From positions 1 to 32,296 of the forward strand of contig DVGW01000006.1 in the NCBI GenBank assembly GCA_018712515.1: a stretch of 32,296 nt of DNA. Reading direction: 5' to 3'. Source of the stretch: Aphodovivens avicola (lineage in GTDB: Bacteria > Actinomycetota > Coriobacteriia > Coriobacteriales > Eggerthellaceae). Both the position numbers and the translations under genes were made by a program. The notes under the pieces are model-generated. The model worked only from the letters and a program-made list of their open reading frames with translations, ran no database searches and was not told where the DNA came from. Shown here one piece after another: positions 1-7,558 of the stretch. Within the stretch, counting starts at the first letter, position 1, and each line of letters starts with the position of its first letter.

Positions 1-857
<857 letters not shown>

Positions 858-919
858 GGGTTTCCTCCTTATGAACACCGCCTCGCGCAGCGCGGAAGGC
901 GTCGAAATGACCGCCCTCC

Positions 920-928
920 ATAATAGCA
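920..928 (-). promoter_or_regulatory. Candidate extended -10 promoter of asnS
   Basis: On the minus strand the sequence TGCTATTAT matches the extended -10 pattern TGnTATAAT with one mismatch, about 60 bases upstream of the asnS GTG. No good -35 is seen, as expected for an extended -10 promoter. The call rests on pattern alone. Confidence 0.35.
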
Positions 929-1117
929 ATCGGCGGCGATTCGTGGTAGCGTGAAGCGCGAGATGGGCGCGGTGGAGGACGGCGATCCCGCTGATCCCGC
1001 CGGGGCACGCCGGGCCGAGCATGGCGAGCGGCGAAACCCGCCGGATCACGCCGCAACCGGGCGGCTGTAAGCCGAAGCGCCGCAAATCGCGCGCAACGCA
1101 GACAAGGGGGTCACGCT

Positions 1118-1669
1118 ATGAGGACGTTCATCGCGTTGGAGCTGCCGGATGCGTTCGTCGACGAGGCGGCGGGGGTGGCGCGCAGCCTCTCCGAGAGCCT
1201 GGGCGGCCGTTTCATGAAACGCGCGAGCTACCATCTCACGCTGGCCTTCATCGGAGAGTTGAACCCGACGGACGTCTCCGCCGCCGTCGACGCGCTCGAT
1301 GCGGCGTGCGCCGGACGCGGCCCGATCCCTTTGCGCTGCGACGGCCTGGGCAAATTCGGGCGTCCGCACGATGCGACGCTGTGGCTCGGCATCGCCCCGC
1401 ATCCCGACCTGGTGGAGCTCGCCGCACGCGTCCGCGAGGAGCTCGCGGCCCGCAACGTCCCCTTTGATGGCAAGGCGTTCAAGCCGCATCTGACGCTGGC
1501 CCGCCGCGTGCGCATCCCACGGGGCGCGCTGCCCGCGCTGGCGTTCCCGGAGCCCGCCGAAGCACGCATCGTCACCCTGTTCAAAAGCACGCTCACGCGC
1601 GAGGGCGCCGTCTACAAGCCGCTGCATTCGGTCGAGCTGGGGATGGAGGATCCCGGAGAGGGCGTCTAG
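1118..1669 (+). CDS. thpR: RNA 2',3'-cyclic phosphodiesterase (2'-5' RNA ligase family)
   Basis: This is a 183-residue member of the 2H phosphoesterase superfamily. Members hydrolyse 2',3'-cyclic phosphate ends on RNA and can join 2'-5' tRNA halves in vitro. The two signature histidine motifs are intact: HLTL at residues 39-42 and HLTL at 124-127, at the spacing usual for ThpR/LigT. The start MRTFIALELP is the typical N-terminus and follows AAGGGGG. Its stop codon overlaps the stop of the convergent VanZ-like gene by four bases, so no room is left for a terminator between them. The cellular role of the family in bacteria remains loosely defined. Confidence 0.9.
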   Translation: MRTFIALELPDAFVDEAAGVARSLSESLGGRFMKRASYHLTLAFIGELNPTDVSAAVDALDAACAGRGPIPLRCDGLGKFGRPHDATLWLGIAPHPDLVELAARVREELAARNVPFDGKAFKPHLTLARRVRIPRGALPALAFPEPAEARIVTLFKSTLTREGAVYKPLHSVELGMEDPGEGV

Positions 1670-2133
1670 CGCACGTCGAGCGCGCGACGGCTCGCACGGT
1701 AGCGGAGGATCGCGTAGGCGATGAACGCGCCGAGCGCGGCGCCGCAGGTGTCGACCAGCCAGTCGATGGGATCCGCGGTTCGTCCGGGAACGAATATCTG
1801 ATGGATCTCGTCGCTGATGCCATACAGGCTCGCGCAGAGCACGGCCGCCCACACCGCCCAAGGCAGCGTCACCTTCGTGCGCCATGCGTTGGCCAGAAGC
1901 GCGCCGAAGATCAGGTACTCGCAGAAGTGAGCCGTGGGGTTCACCACGTCGACGCCGGGAGGCAGCACCTGGGCCTGCAGGTCCTTCAGCCACTGGAAGA
2001 TCAGCGAGATGATGCCGTCGCCATCATCGAGGGTGTCGCCGGTGTTCGACGACATGAAGAAGATGAACAGGGCCCACAACGCGACCAAAATCCAGCTCAT
2101 GACGGCGAAGCGATATGTCTTGCTCTTTTCCAC
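1666..2133 (-). CDS. VanZ-like family membrane protein
   Basis: A 155-residue integral membrane protein. The family signature is visible: NPTAHFCEYLIFGALL in the middle and SDEIHQIFVPGRTADPIDWL followed by GAALGAFIAY near the C-terminus. About four hydrophobic segments are predicted (roughly residues 8-28, 55-75, 80-98 and 125-145). VanZ confers low-level teicoplanin resistance in enterococci, but most homologues, probably including this one, have no known function. The GTG at 2133 is preferred because AGGG lies nine bases upstream. An ATG at 2169 would add 12 residues that look unlike membrane-protein N-termini. It is convergent with and overlaps the phosphodiesterase gene. Confidence 0.85.
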   Translation of the reverse strand: MEKSKTYRFAVMSWILVALWALFIFFMSSNTGDTLDDGDGIISLIFQWLKDLQAQVLPPGVDVVNPTAHFCEYLIFGALLANAWRTKVTLPWAVWAAVLCASLYGISDEIHQIFVPGRTADPIDWLVDTCGAALGAFIAYAILRYRASRRALDVR

Positions 2134-2310
2134 GGGTTCGACCCTAGCACACCGGCCCGGGCTTGTCATCCCGCCTTAAAGGAAGGTTGCCGCCTTGTTG
2201 AGCGGCGGACAGGGGCGCGCGCTCGATGCGTTCCCGTGCGCGACGCCGGGAAGACGCCCCGCCTACCAGGCGCGCCTCGGCCCGAACGCGCCGCAGAGCA
2301 TACCGGCAGC

Positions 2311-2601
2311 CTACTCCCTGCCCCAGTACGGCGTGCTGCGGTACCACGCCTCGCCCTCGTCTATGAGGGAGATCAGCTCGGCTTTCTGCGCGTCGTCGAA
2401 ATCGGCGCGGGCGCGCACCATCTCGCGCTGCTCCTCAAGGTGCTTCGCCGCCGTCTTCCCGCCGGGCGGCGGGCAGCACGGGCGGATGAAGAACGACACC
2501 CAGAACTTGCGATCGGCATACGCCTCGCGCGCTTTCTCGAACGGAACATCGCTCGCAGGCGCGGCGGGAACGGCGCAGACATCGGCGGTGATCTCGGCCA
2601 T
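2311..2601 (-). CDS. Small uncharacterised cytoplasmic protein
   Basis: A 96-residue protein that I do not recognise. It starts MAEITADVCAVPAAPAS and contains a charged helical C-terminal half (KHLEEQREMVRARADFDDAQKAELISLIDEGE, positions about 52-83) ending WYRSTPYWGRE. A short segment with CCPPPGGK may be a loop; there is no signal peptide, transmembrane segment or known catalytic motif. The ATG at 2601 has GAGGAG five bases upstream, and this is preferred over an upstream frame extension to 2838 that reads through repeat DNA. It stands alone, downstream of the repeat-rich stretch. Confidence 0.55.
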   Translation of the reverse strand: MAEITADVCAVPAAPASDVPFEKAREAYADRKFWVSFFIRPCCPPPGGKTAAKHLEEQREMVRARADFDDAQKAELISLIDEGEAWYRSTPYWGRE

Positions 2602-2677
2602 GGCTCCTCCTCGGTTCGGATTCCGAATCGCAATCAGATCCAGACCAATGGTATCCACCGCAGCCGAAAGATTCAAC

Positions 2678-2706
2678 CCGCAAATCCCCCCTGCGCCCCT
2701 CATTCC
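2678..2706 (-). repeat. 29-bp direct repeat, copy A
   Basis: Near-identical (28 of 29 bases) to copy B at 3210-3238, in the same orientation. The core reads GCAAATCCCCCCTGCGCCC on the plus strand. It lies upstream of the small gene ending at 2311, about 75 bases before its start. Confidence 0.75.
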
Positions 2707-2947
2707 AAATCGTCCTAAATCGAGCTTTTTGCCCACAATCCAACCGCATGATGACCCGATGTCTTGATTTAGGATTATCCAATTTGGGGATAATCGCTGC
2801 TTTTTCGAATACCGAGCGTCTGAACTGGGGTTATCCATCCCCCATCAAAACCGGCCCAAGAACAAGCACTTCTGATTCGCGCTAAATCAGGCAAACCCGT
2901 CACTGTTCCGCCTCGTGACGACACGACTCTTCGATTTAGGACGATTT
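2707..2947. repeat. Inverted repeat, 17-bp arms, 241 bp overall
   Basis: AAATCGTCCTAAATCGA at 2707-2723 is the perfect reverse complement of the sequence at 2931-2947. A related, degenerate copy (TTGATTTAGGATTATCC) lies between them around 2764-2780. The enclosed stretch codes for nothing recognisable. It could be a small non-autonomous element; no target duplication was identified. Confidence 0.6.
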
Positions 2948-3036
2948 TTTGGGAAGCTTGAAGTCTTGGGGGGGGCGGTCGGCCAGCGACCCCTCGGGGT
3001 CGACGTCAATCGTATTTCCAATACACGGTTGAATAC

Positions 3037-3060
3037 AAAAGGGCCGACCCGAAGGTCGGC
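3037..3060 (-). terminator. Rho-independent terminator with UUCG tetraloop
   Basis: On the minus strand GCCGACC-TTCG-GGTCGGC forms a perfect 7-bp stem with a stable C(UUCG)G loop, followed by CCTTTTG. It lies about 170 bases past the stop of the minus-strand gene ending at 3232, so it is a plausible end for that transcript. Confidence 0.65.
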
Positions 3061-3076
3061 TCAAACTGTAATGGGT

Positions 3077-3138
3077 GGACTTCAAGTTTGGGGGTGTGGA
3101 TTTCAAGTTGGGGATGAGGACTTCAAACTTGAGGGATG
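3077..3138. repeat. Three tandem imperfect ~21-bp repeats
   Basis: The units begin GGACTTCAAGTTTGGGGG (3077), GGATTTCAAGTTGGGGAT (3098) and GGACTTCAAACTTGAGGG (3118). A partial copy in inverted orientation (AAGCTTGAAGTC) lies near 2953-2964. The function is unknown. Confidence 0.6.
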
Positions 3139-3209
3139 CGGGTTCCACATTGAACGCTTCGAGTGCCTGGAAAGGGGTTCGGACGCGTGATCGCAAGCAG
3201 GGTGGAGAA

Positions 3210-3238
3210 CCGCAAATCCCCCCTGCGCCCTTCATTCC
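3210..3238 (-). repeat. 29-bp direct repeat, copy B (spans a stop codon)
   Basis: The second copy of the 29-bp unit, 28 of 29 bases identical to 2678-2706. It overlaps the 3' end of the gene at 3232-3747, and the TGA of that gene lies inside it. This suggests the repeat was placed at or grew into the gene end. Confidence 0.7.
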
Positions 3239-3747
3239 GCGAAGTAGCGGTACAGCGGCATGCCTTCGGGAACCTCGACGTACCAGCGCAGCGCCCGCGT
3301 CGCGATCGGCGCACCTTCGCCCGCCTCGCACTCCAGGAACAGGTTGGTGCGCCGCCTTCCGATCCGCACCGTGTAGCGCAGGGTGCGCCGGTTCGCGGAG
3401 CGCGGCGCGTTGGAGATGGGGCCGTCCAGCACCTGGTCGATATGGAACGTGCGGCCGTCGTCCCAGCACACCGAAAGCGGCACGATGCGGCCATCGTCGC
3501 GCAGGCGCATGATCACATCGACGTAATGCTTGACGAACGCGCCCGCCGGGGACTGGTTCTTGCCGATGCCGCGCCCGGAAGCCGAACGGCGCCCGCGCCC
3601 GCCTGCCGCGCCGGCGTCGTGTCCGCATGCGCCTGCCGTGCCGGCGTCGTACCCGCATGCGCCTGCCGCGCCGGCGTCGCAGGCACGCGCCGCACCGCCG
3701 CCCCGACCGTTCGCGGCCGCACCGCCGCCCGCCCCTGTCTGCGCCAT
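3232..3747 (-). CDS. Conserved partner protein divergent from the Y-family polymerase
   Basis: A 171-residue protein. Residues 1 to about 70 are low-complexity Gly/Ala/Arg sequence built from a 10-residue repeat (DAGAAGACGH-like). The conserved part is C-terminal: FVKHYVDVIMRLRDDGRIVP, LSVCWDDGRTFHIDQVLDG, RTLRYTVRIGRRRTNLFLEC and RWYVEVPEGMPLYRY. From memory, a similar small beta-rich domain (dGriPLsi.WedGr.f.IDrVld) occurs beside UmuC-like polymerases in Firmicutes; its function is unknown. The ATG at 3747 has GGAGAG about 10 bases upstream. It is transcribed away from the polymerase and shares the promoter region containing the SOS box, so damage induction is inferred. Confidence 0.7.
   Translation of the reverse strand: MAQTGAGGGAAANGRGGGAARACDAGAAGACGYDAGTAGACGHDAGAAGGRGRRSASGRGIGKNQSPAGAFVKHYVDVIMRLRDDGRIVPLSVCWDDGRTFHIDQVLDGPISNAPRSANRRTLRYTVRIGRRRTNLFLECEAGEGAPIATRALRWYVEVPEGMPLYRYFAE
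3601..3690 (-). repeat. Three 30-bp in-frame tandem repeats (coding minisatellite)
   Basis: Units begin GCCTGCCGCGCCGGCGTCG at 3601, 3631 and 3661 with an exact 30-base period; the third is partly degenerate. They encode 10-residue Ala/Gly-rich repeats in the N-terminal tail of the 3232-3747 protein. Copy-number change would stay in frame. Confidence 0.8.
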
Positions 3748-3803
3748 CGATGTTTTCCGCTCTCCCCGCTCCACAGCGCCTCCTCTTCCGGTATCATAGA
3801 CTA

Positions 3804-3815
3804 GAACAGTTGTTC
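3804..3815. promoter_or_regulatory. LexA/DinR-type SOS box
   Basis: GAAC-AGTT-GTTC is an exact match to the Gram-positive LexA core GAAC-N4-GTTC. It sits in the 159-base gap between two divergent genes, one of them an error-prone polymerase, which is the classical LexA target. A weak plus-strand -35 (TTGTTC at 3810) overlaps it, with AACTAT as a possible -10. Confidence 0.8.
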
Positions 3816-3834
3816 GATTTCCGCAATCGAACAA
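3810..3834. promoter_or_regulatory. Perfect palindrome overlapping the SOS box
   Basis: TTGTTCGATT and AATCGAACAA are perfect 10-bp inverted arms around a 5-base spacer. The left arm contains the GTTC half of the SOS box, and the right arm supplies another GAAC half-site. It may be a second or extended LexA operator, or a separate regulator's site. Confidence 0.55.
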
Positions 3835-3906
3835 ACTATGGAATGTGAACGGATGCGCGGCGGCGGACGCGGCGGGATGATATGCGTATGGCGAAAGGAG
3901 GTGCCG

Positions 3907-5439
3907 GTGACGGACGAGGCGGCAACGCGATGCAGCCGGGTCGACAGGGGCGCGGCGATGAGCGGTGCGGCGGCACCGCACGGCGGAGCCGACGGGAACA
4001 CGGCGGCTGACGCGGCGGGATGCGCGGCTGGCACCGCTGACGCGACAGTGGCACGATGCAGCTGGGTCGACGGGGGCGCCCTGCCCGACGAGAACGGCGG
4101 CAAGGTCTACATGTGCATCGACCTCAAGAGCTTCTACGCCTCGGTCGAGTGCTCCATGCGCGGACTCGACCCGTTCACCACCAACCTGGTGGTGGCCGAC
4201 CCCGAGCGCAGCCGCACCACCATCTGCCTCGCCATCACGCCCGCCCTGAAGGAGCTCGGCGTGCGCAACCGCTGCCGCGTGTTTGAGATCCCCGAGGGCA
4301 TCGACTACATCATGGCCACCCCGCGCATGCACCTCTACATGGAGGTGTCGTCCCAGATCTACGCCATCTATCTGCGCTACGTCTCCGCCGACGACGTGCA
4401 CGTGTACTCCATCGACGAATGCTTCATCGACATCACGTCGTACCTGACGCTATACGGGAAAACGCCGCGTCAGATGGCGCGCATGCTCATGGACGCCGTG
4501 TTCGCCGAGACGGGCATCTGCGCGACCGCGGGCATCGGCACCAACCTGTTTCTGGCCAAAGTGGCGCTTGACATCACAGCCAAGCACGCCGACGACGGCA
4601 TCGGCGTGCTGGACGAAGCCGAGTTCAAGCGCGTCATCTGGCCGCACCGCCCCCTCACCGACATCTGGAGCATCGGCCCGGGCATCGCGCGGAGGCTCGC
4701 GAAATACGGCGTGCACGACCTTTACGGTGTGACCCGCATGCGCGAGAAGACGCTGTACCGGGAGTTCGGCGTGAACGCGGAGTTCCTCATCGACCACGCA
4801 TGGGGCCAGGAGCCCTGCACCATAGCCGAGATCCACGCGTACGAGCCCAAGGGGCATTCGCTGGTGAACGGCCAGGTGCTGCCGAGCGACTACACGGCGG
4901 CCGAGGCGCGCATGGTGATGCGCGAGATGGTGGACGCAAGCGTGCTTGACCTGGTGCGGCAGGAGATGGCGGCCGACCGGATCGACCTGCATGTGGGATA
5001 CGCGCGCGAGAAGGCCGGCCGAAACGGGTCGGAGGGCGGCGGCGGGCGCGAGCTCTTGTTCGAAGGCGAGCACGGGAAGCGCTTCGCCGGCGGGCGCTTC
5101 GGCGTCGGCGCCGCCCACATCAGCCGCAAGCTCCCCCACCCCACCAACTCGTTCAAGCAGCTCATCGCGGCGTTCGAGGAGCTGTTCGACGAGGCGGTGG
5201 ACCAAAGCCGCGCCGTCCGCCGCATCAGCATCGGGTTCTCCGACCTGATGCCCGAGGGTCTTTCCACCCCCAGCCTGTTCGCCGATCTCGAAGGCGAGAC
5301 GGCCGAGCGCAAAGTCCAGGACGCCGTGCTCGCCGTCAAGGAGAAGTTCGGCAAGAACGCCCTGCTGAAGGGGACGAGCTTCAAGGACAAGGCGACCGCC
5401 CGCGAGCGCAACGAGCAGATCGGAGGCCACCGTGCGTGA
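3907..5439 (+). CDS. Y-family DNA polymerase, UmuC/YqjW type
   Basis: A 510-residue translesion polymerase that copies damaged templates at the cost of fidelity. Catalytic carboxylates are present: D72 in MCIDLKSFYASVEC, and D170-E171 in YSIDECFID. A helix-hairpin-helix thumb (IWSIGPGIARRLAKYG) follows, then the little-finger domain and the tail GKNALLKGTSFKDKATARER-NEQIGGHRA typical of the Gram-positive UmuC-like branch. The start chosen is GTG 3907 with AAAGGAGG five bases upstream. Codons 1-66 form an Ala/Gly-rich tail with an internal duplication; an ATG at residue 69 would match the usual family length and cannot be excluded. Its last eight bases overlap the YolD-like gene. SOS control is inferred from the box at 3804. 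Confidence 0.93.
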   Translation: MTDEAATRCSRVDRGAAMSGAAAPHGGADGNTAADAAGCAAGTADATVARCSWVDGGALPDENGGKVYMCIDLKSFYASVECSMRGLDPFTTNLVVADPERSRTTICLAITPALKELGVRNRCRVFEIPEGIDYIMATPRMHLYMEVSSQIYAIYLRYVSADDVHVYSIDECFIDITSYLTLYGKTPRQMARMLMDAVFAETGICATAGIGTNLFLAKVALDITAKHADDGIGVLDEAEFKRVIWPHRPLTDIWSIGPGIARRLAKYGVHDLYGVTRMREKTLYREFGVNAEFLIDHAWGQEPCTIAEIHAYEPKGHSLVNGQVLPSDYTAAEARMVMREMVDASVLDLVRQEMAADRIDLHVGYAREKAGRNGSEGGGGRELLFEGEHGKRFAGGRFGVGAAHISRKLPHPTNSFKQLIAAFEELFDEAVDQSRAVRRISIGFSDLMPEGLSTPSLFADLEGETAERKVQDAVLAVKEKFGKNALLKGTSFKDKATARERNEQIGGHRA

Positions 5440-5821
5440 GATCCCGTCGAACAACGGCCCCGCAAGCGCCGGCGCCGCCGGCGAGGAGCGCGCCCACCGG
5501 GCCCGCCCGCACGCCGACCGCGCGCGGCAGTTCATGCCGTTCGCCGCGCTCAAAGGCTACTACGAGCTGGTCCGCCAGCAGGAGCGCGTCGAGCAGCCGC
5601 GCCACCAGCTCACCGACGAGGAGGCGCTCGAGCTCTCCGCCCGGCTGGCCGCGCTGCGCAAAGGCGACATGGTCCGCGTCACCTACTACGACCAGGACGC
5701 CTACACGTCGATCCGCGGCGCCGTGACGCGCATCGACGAGCCGTTCCGCACGCTGCGCGTGGTGATGACGGACATCCCGTTCGACGACATCCTGCGCATC
5801 GAGGACGGGGGCGCGACGTGA
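5432..5821 (+). CDS. YolD-like protein
   Basis: A 129-residue member of the YolD-like family, small proteins that accompany UmuC-like polymerases in Gram-positive chromosomes, plasmids and phages and are thought to assist or restrain them. The hallmark RARQFMPFAALKGYYELV is at about residues 30-47, and the C-terminal beta-rich part includes KGDMVRVTYYDQDAYTSIRG and IPFDDILRIED. The GTG at 5432 is preceded by GGAGG at 5422-5426 and lies inside the end of the polymerase gene, so the two are translationally coupled in an operon. The first 28 residues are a poorly ordered Gly/Ala/Arg tail. Confidence 0.9.
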   Translation: MREIPSNNGPASAGAAGEERAHRARPHADRARQFMPFAALKGYYELVRQQERVEQPRHQLTDEEALELSARLAALRKGDMVRVTYYDQDAYTSIRGAVTRIDEPFRTLRVVMTDIPFDDILRIEDGGAT

Positions 5822-5904
5822 TGCGGCGGGCGCGAAGCGACACGACGCGGCATGATGCCGCCGCGCGGCGACGAGCGACCCGCCGCTGCGCCACGCCCGC
5901 CCCT

Positions 5905-5920
5905 TCGCTTCGCGAAGCGA
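5905..5920. repeat. 16-bp perfect palindrome between operons
   Basis: TCGCTTCGCGAAGCGA is self-complementary. It lies after the YolD-like gene and before the radical SAM gene. The related string GCGAAGCGACACGA also occurs about 90 bases upstream. No T-run follows, so a terminator role is unproven. Confidence 0.45.
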
Positions 5921-5941
5921 CACGATCCGCCGTCGATTCGC

Positions 5942-5947
5942 TATACT
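5942..5947 (+). promoter_or_regulatory. Candidate -10 element (TATACT) of the radical SAM operon
   Basis: TATACT stands about 75 bases upstream of the radical SAM gene in otherwise GC-rich sequence. No convincing -35 is visible at 17 bases. Confidence 0.35.
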
Positions 5948-6023
5948 GATCAGGTTGCGTGCGCGCGAACCGCACGCGTGAGCCCTTCGGCGCCACGCGC
6001 CGAGCATTTGTTTGGATGGGGAT

Positions 6024-7298
6024 ATGAAGACCGACAACGCTGCACTGCAAGCCGCGCTCGACCACTACGACGGCGTGCGCGACACCTACATCAAGACGCT
6101 CGAGGGCAAAGGCCTCGTCTTCGCCAAGCCGAACGCCGGCGCCGATGTCCGCTGCGCCCTGCGCGGCAAGCTGCGCCAGCGGGGCGCCCAGTTCTGCAAC
6201 GCCGGCGCCAGCATCCGCGTGGGCTGGATCTCCCAGGCGTGCGTGGAATGCACGGGCAACCGCGGCAGCGAGACGTTTTCGACCACCTTCAAATGCCATC
6301 GCGACTGCTACTTCTGCTTCAACCACAACCAGGCGGACTACGACAAGTTCGTCCGCGAGGGCTGCCCGTGGGAAGAGGGCCTCGACCGCGCGTCGCACAC
6401 CTACCAGCATCTCGCCTGCCTGGGCCTCACCGGCGGCGAGCCGCTGCTCAACATCGACGACACGATCCGCTTCCTCGAGCGCGCCGGCGAGCTGTTCCCC
6501 GACACGCACAAGCGTATGTACACCTCCGGCGACCTGCTCACCGAGGAGTCCGCGCGCCGTCTGCGCGATGCCGGCCTCCAGGAGATCCGCTTCAGCGTCA
6601 AAAACGACGATCCCGAGCAGCTCCAGCAGCGCGTTCTGGCGAACATGGAGCTCGCCGGACGCTACATCCCCGACGTGATGGTGGAGATGCCCATCGTCCC
6701 CGGCACCGAGGAGGAGATGAAGGCCCTCATGCACCGCTTCGACGCGGCCGGCATCAAGGGCATGAACCTGCTCGAGTTCTGCTTCCCCTTCCACAGCTGG
6801 GACGAGTTCGCGCGCCGCGGCTTCGAGGTGCGCAACCCTCCGTTCGACGTGATGTACGACTACGGCTACTCGGGCGGCCTGCCCATCGCGGGCAGCGAGG
6901 AGCTGGCGCTGTCGCTCATGCTCTACGCGATGGACGAGGGGCTGTCGTTCGGCATGCACTACTGCTCGCTGGACAACAAGCACCGCAGCGAGATGCGCCA
7001 GATGAACGAGCGCGCCGCGCATGTGCATCCGTGCTATAGGTTCGACGAGGGCGACTTCTTCCTCAAGACCGCCAAGGTGTACGGCAGCGACCGCGTGATG
7101 GCGCGCGCCGTGCTGGAGGCCGCCGGCTGCACGGACTTCCTAGAAGACGACGAGGAACGCTCGCTCGCCTTCCCGCCGCGCTGGCTGCCGTCGCTCAAGG
7201 GCACGGGCGTCACGCCGATTTGGTCCGTCAACGTCCTGGAGGCGCGCGAGGACGGGCACTACCTCTGCGAAGTGGGCCTTCAGGAGATCAAGGGTTAG
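6024..7298 (+). CDS. Radical SAM protein of unknown substrate
   Basis: A 424-residue protein. The cluster-binding motif is CHRDCYFC (C91, C95, C98; CX3CX2C), followed by the SAM-binding GLTGGEP at about 134-140 and a typical TIM-barrel sequence (RMYTSGDLL, EIRFSVKNDD, MVEMPIVPGTEEEM). Extra cysteines upstream (C44, C58, C73, C76 in CVEC) might bind zinc or a second cluster. The C-terminal 120 residues are not a recognised SPASM domain. The ATG at 6024 is preferred over an in-frame TTG at 6012, with GGATGGGG just upstream, although the spacing is short. A RelB-like gene and a methyltransferase follow on the same strand. The specific reaction cannot be deduced. Confidence 0.85.
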   Translation: MKTDNAALQAALDHYDGVRDTYIKTLEGKGLVFAKPNAGADVRCALRGKLRQRGAQFCNAGASIRVGWISQACVECTGNRGSETFSTTFKCHRDCYFCFNHNQADYDKFVREGCPWEEGLDRASHTYQHLACLGLTGGEPLLNIDDTIRFLERAGELFPDTHKRMYTSGDLLTEESARRLRDAGLQEIRFSVKNDDPEQLQQRVLANMELAGRYIPDVMVEMPIVPGTEEEMKALMHRFDAAGIKGMNLLEFCFPFHSWDEFARRGFEVRNPPFDVMYDYGYSGGLPIAGSEELALSLMLYAMDEGLSFGMHYCSLDNKHRSEMRQMNERAAHVHPCYRFDEGDFFLKTAKVYGSDRVMARAVLEAAGCTDFLEDDEERSLAFPPRWLPSLKGTGVTPIWSVNVLEAREDGHYLCEVGLQEIKG

Positions 7299-7334
7299 CC
7301 GGCGCGCACGCGCCGTTTCGGGAAAGGAACCGCC

Positions 7335-7550
7335 ATGGCGAACATCAACGTGACCATCCGCATCGACGAGGATCTGAAGGAGGAGGCCGACCAGCTGTTC
7401 GACGACCTGGGCATGAGCTTCACCACCGCCATCAACGTGTTCGTGAAGCAGTCCCTGCGCGAGGGCCGCATCCCCTTCGAGATCACCAAGACCCCGCGCA
7501 TGGCGAGCTTCGACCACTCCGTCGTCAGCCTGTCCGACTCCCAGCGCTAG
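7335..7550 (+). CDS. RelB/DinJ family antitoxin without an adjacent toxin
   Basis: A 71-residue protein starting NINVTIRIDEDLKEEADQLF, a ribbon-helix-helix N-terminus, followed by DLGMSFTTAINVFVKQSLRE, the DinJ signature, and a C-terminal tail. RelB/DinJ proteins normally neutralise a RelE/YafQ ribonuclease encoded just downstream and autoregulate the operon. Here the next gene starts nine bases later and is a methyltransferase; no RelE-like frame exists nearby. The start has AAAGGA upstream. It may be an orphan antitoxin, or a simple regulator of the flanking genes. Confidence 0.85.
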   Translation: MANINVTIRIDEDLKEEADQLFDDLGMSFTTAINVFVKQSLREGRIPFEITKTPRMASFDHSVVSLSDSQR

Positions 7551-7558
7551 GCCGGCGC

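Larger units (their letters stand above)
2602..3231. other. Gene-free, repeat-rich intergenic region
   Basis: About 630 bases with no supportable gene. It holds one half of a 29-bp direct repeat pair, a 17-bp inverted repeat enclosing roughly 200 bp, a UUCG-loop hairpin that looks like a minus-strand terminator, and three tandem copies of a roughly 21-bp unit. Its AT content is visibly higher than in the flanking genes. Long frames here are interrupted or compositionally unlike proteins. These elements are listed separately. Confidence 0.6.

Noticed and set aside
2602..2838. N-terminal extension of the small gene at 2311-2601
   Set aside because: It reads through the 29-bp repeat and inverted-repeat DNA; the ATG at 2601 has a good ribosome site.
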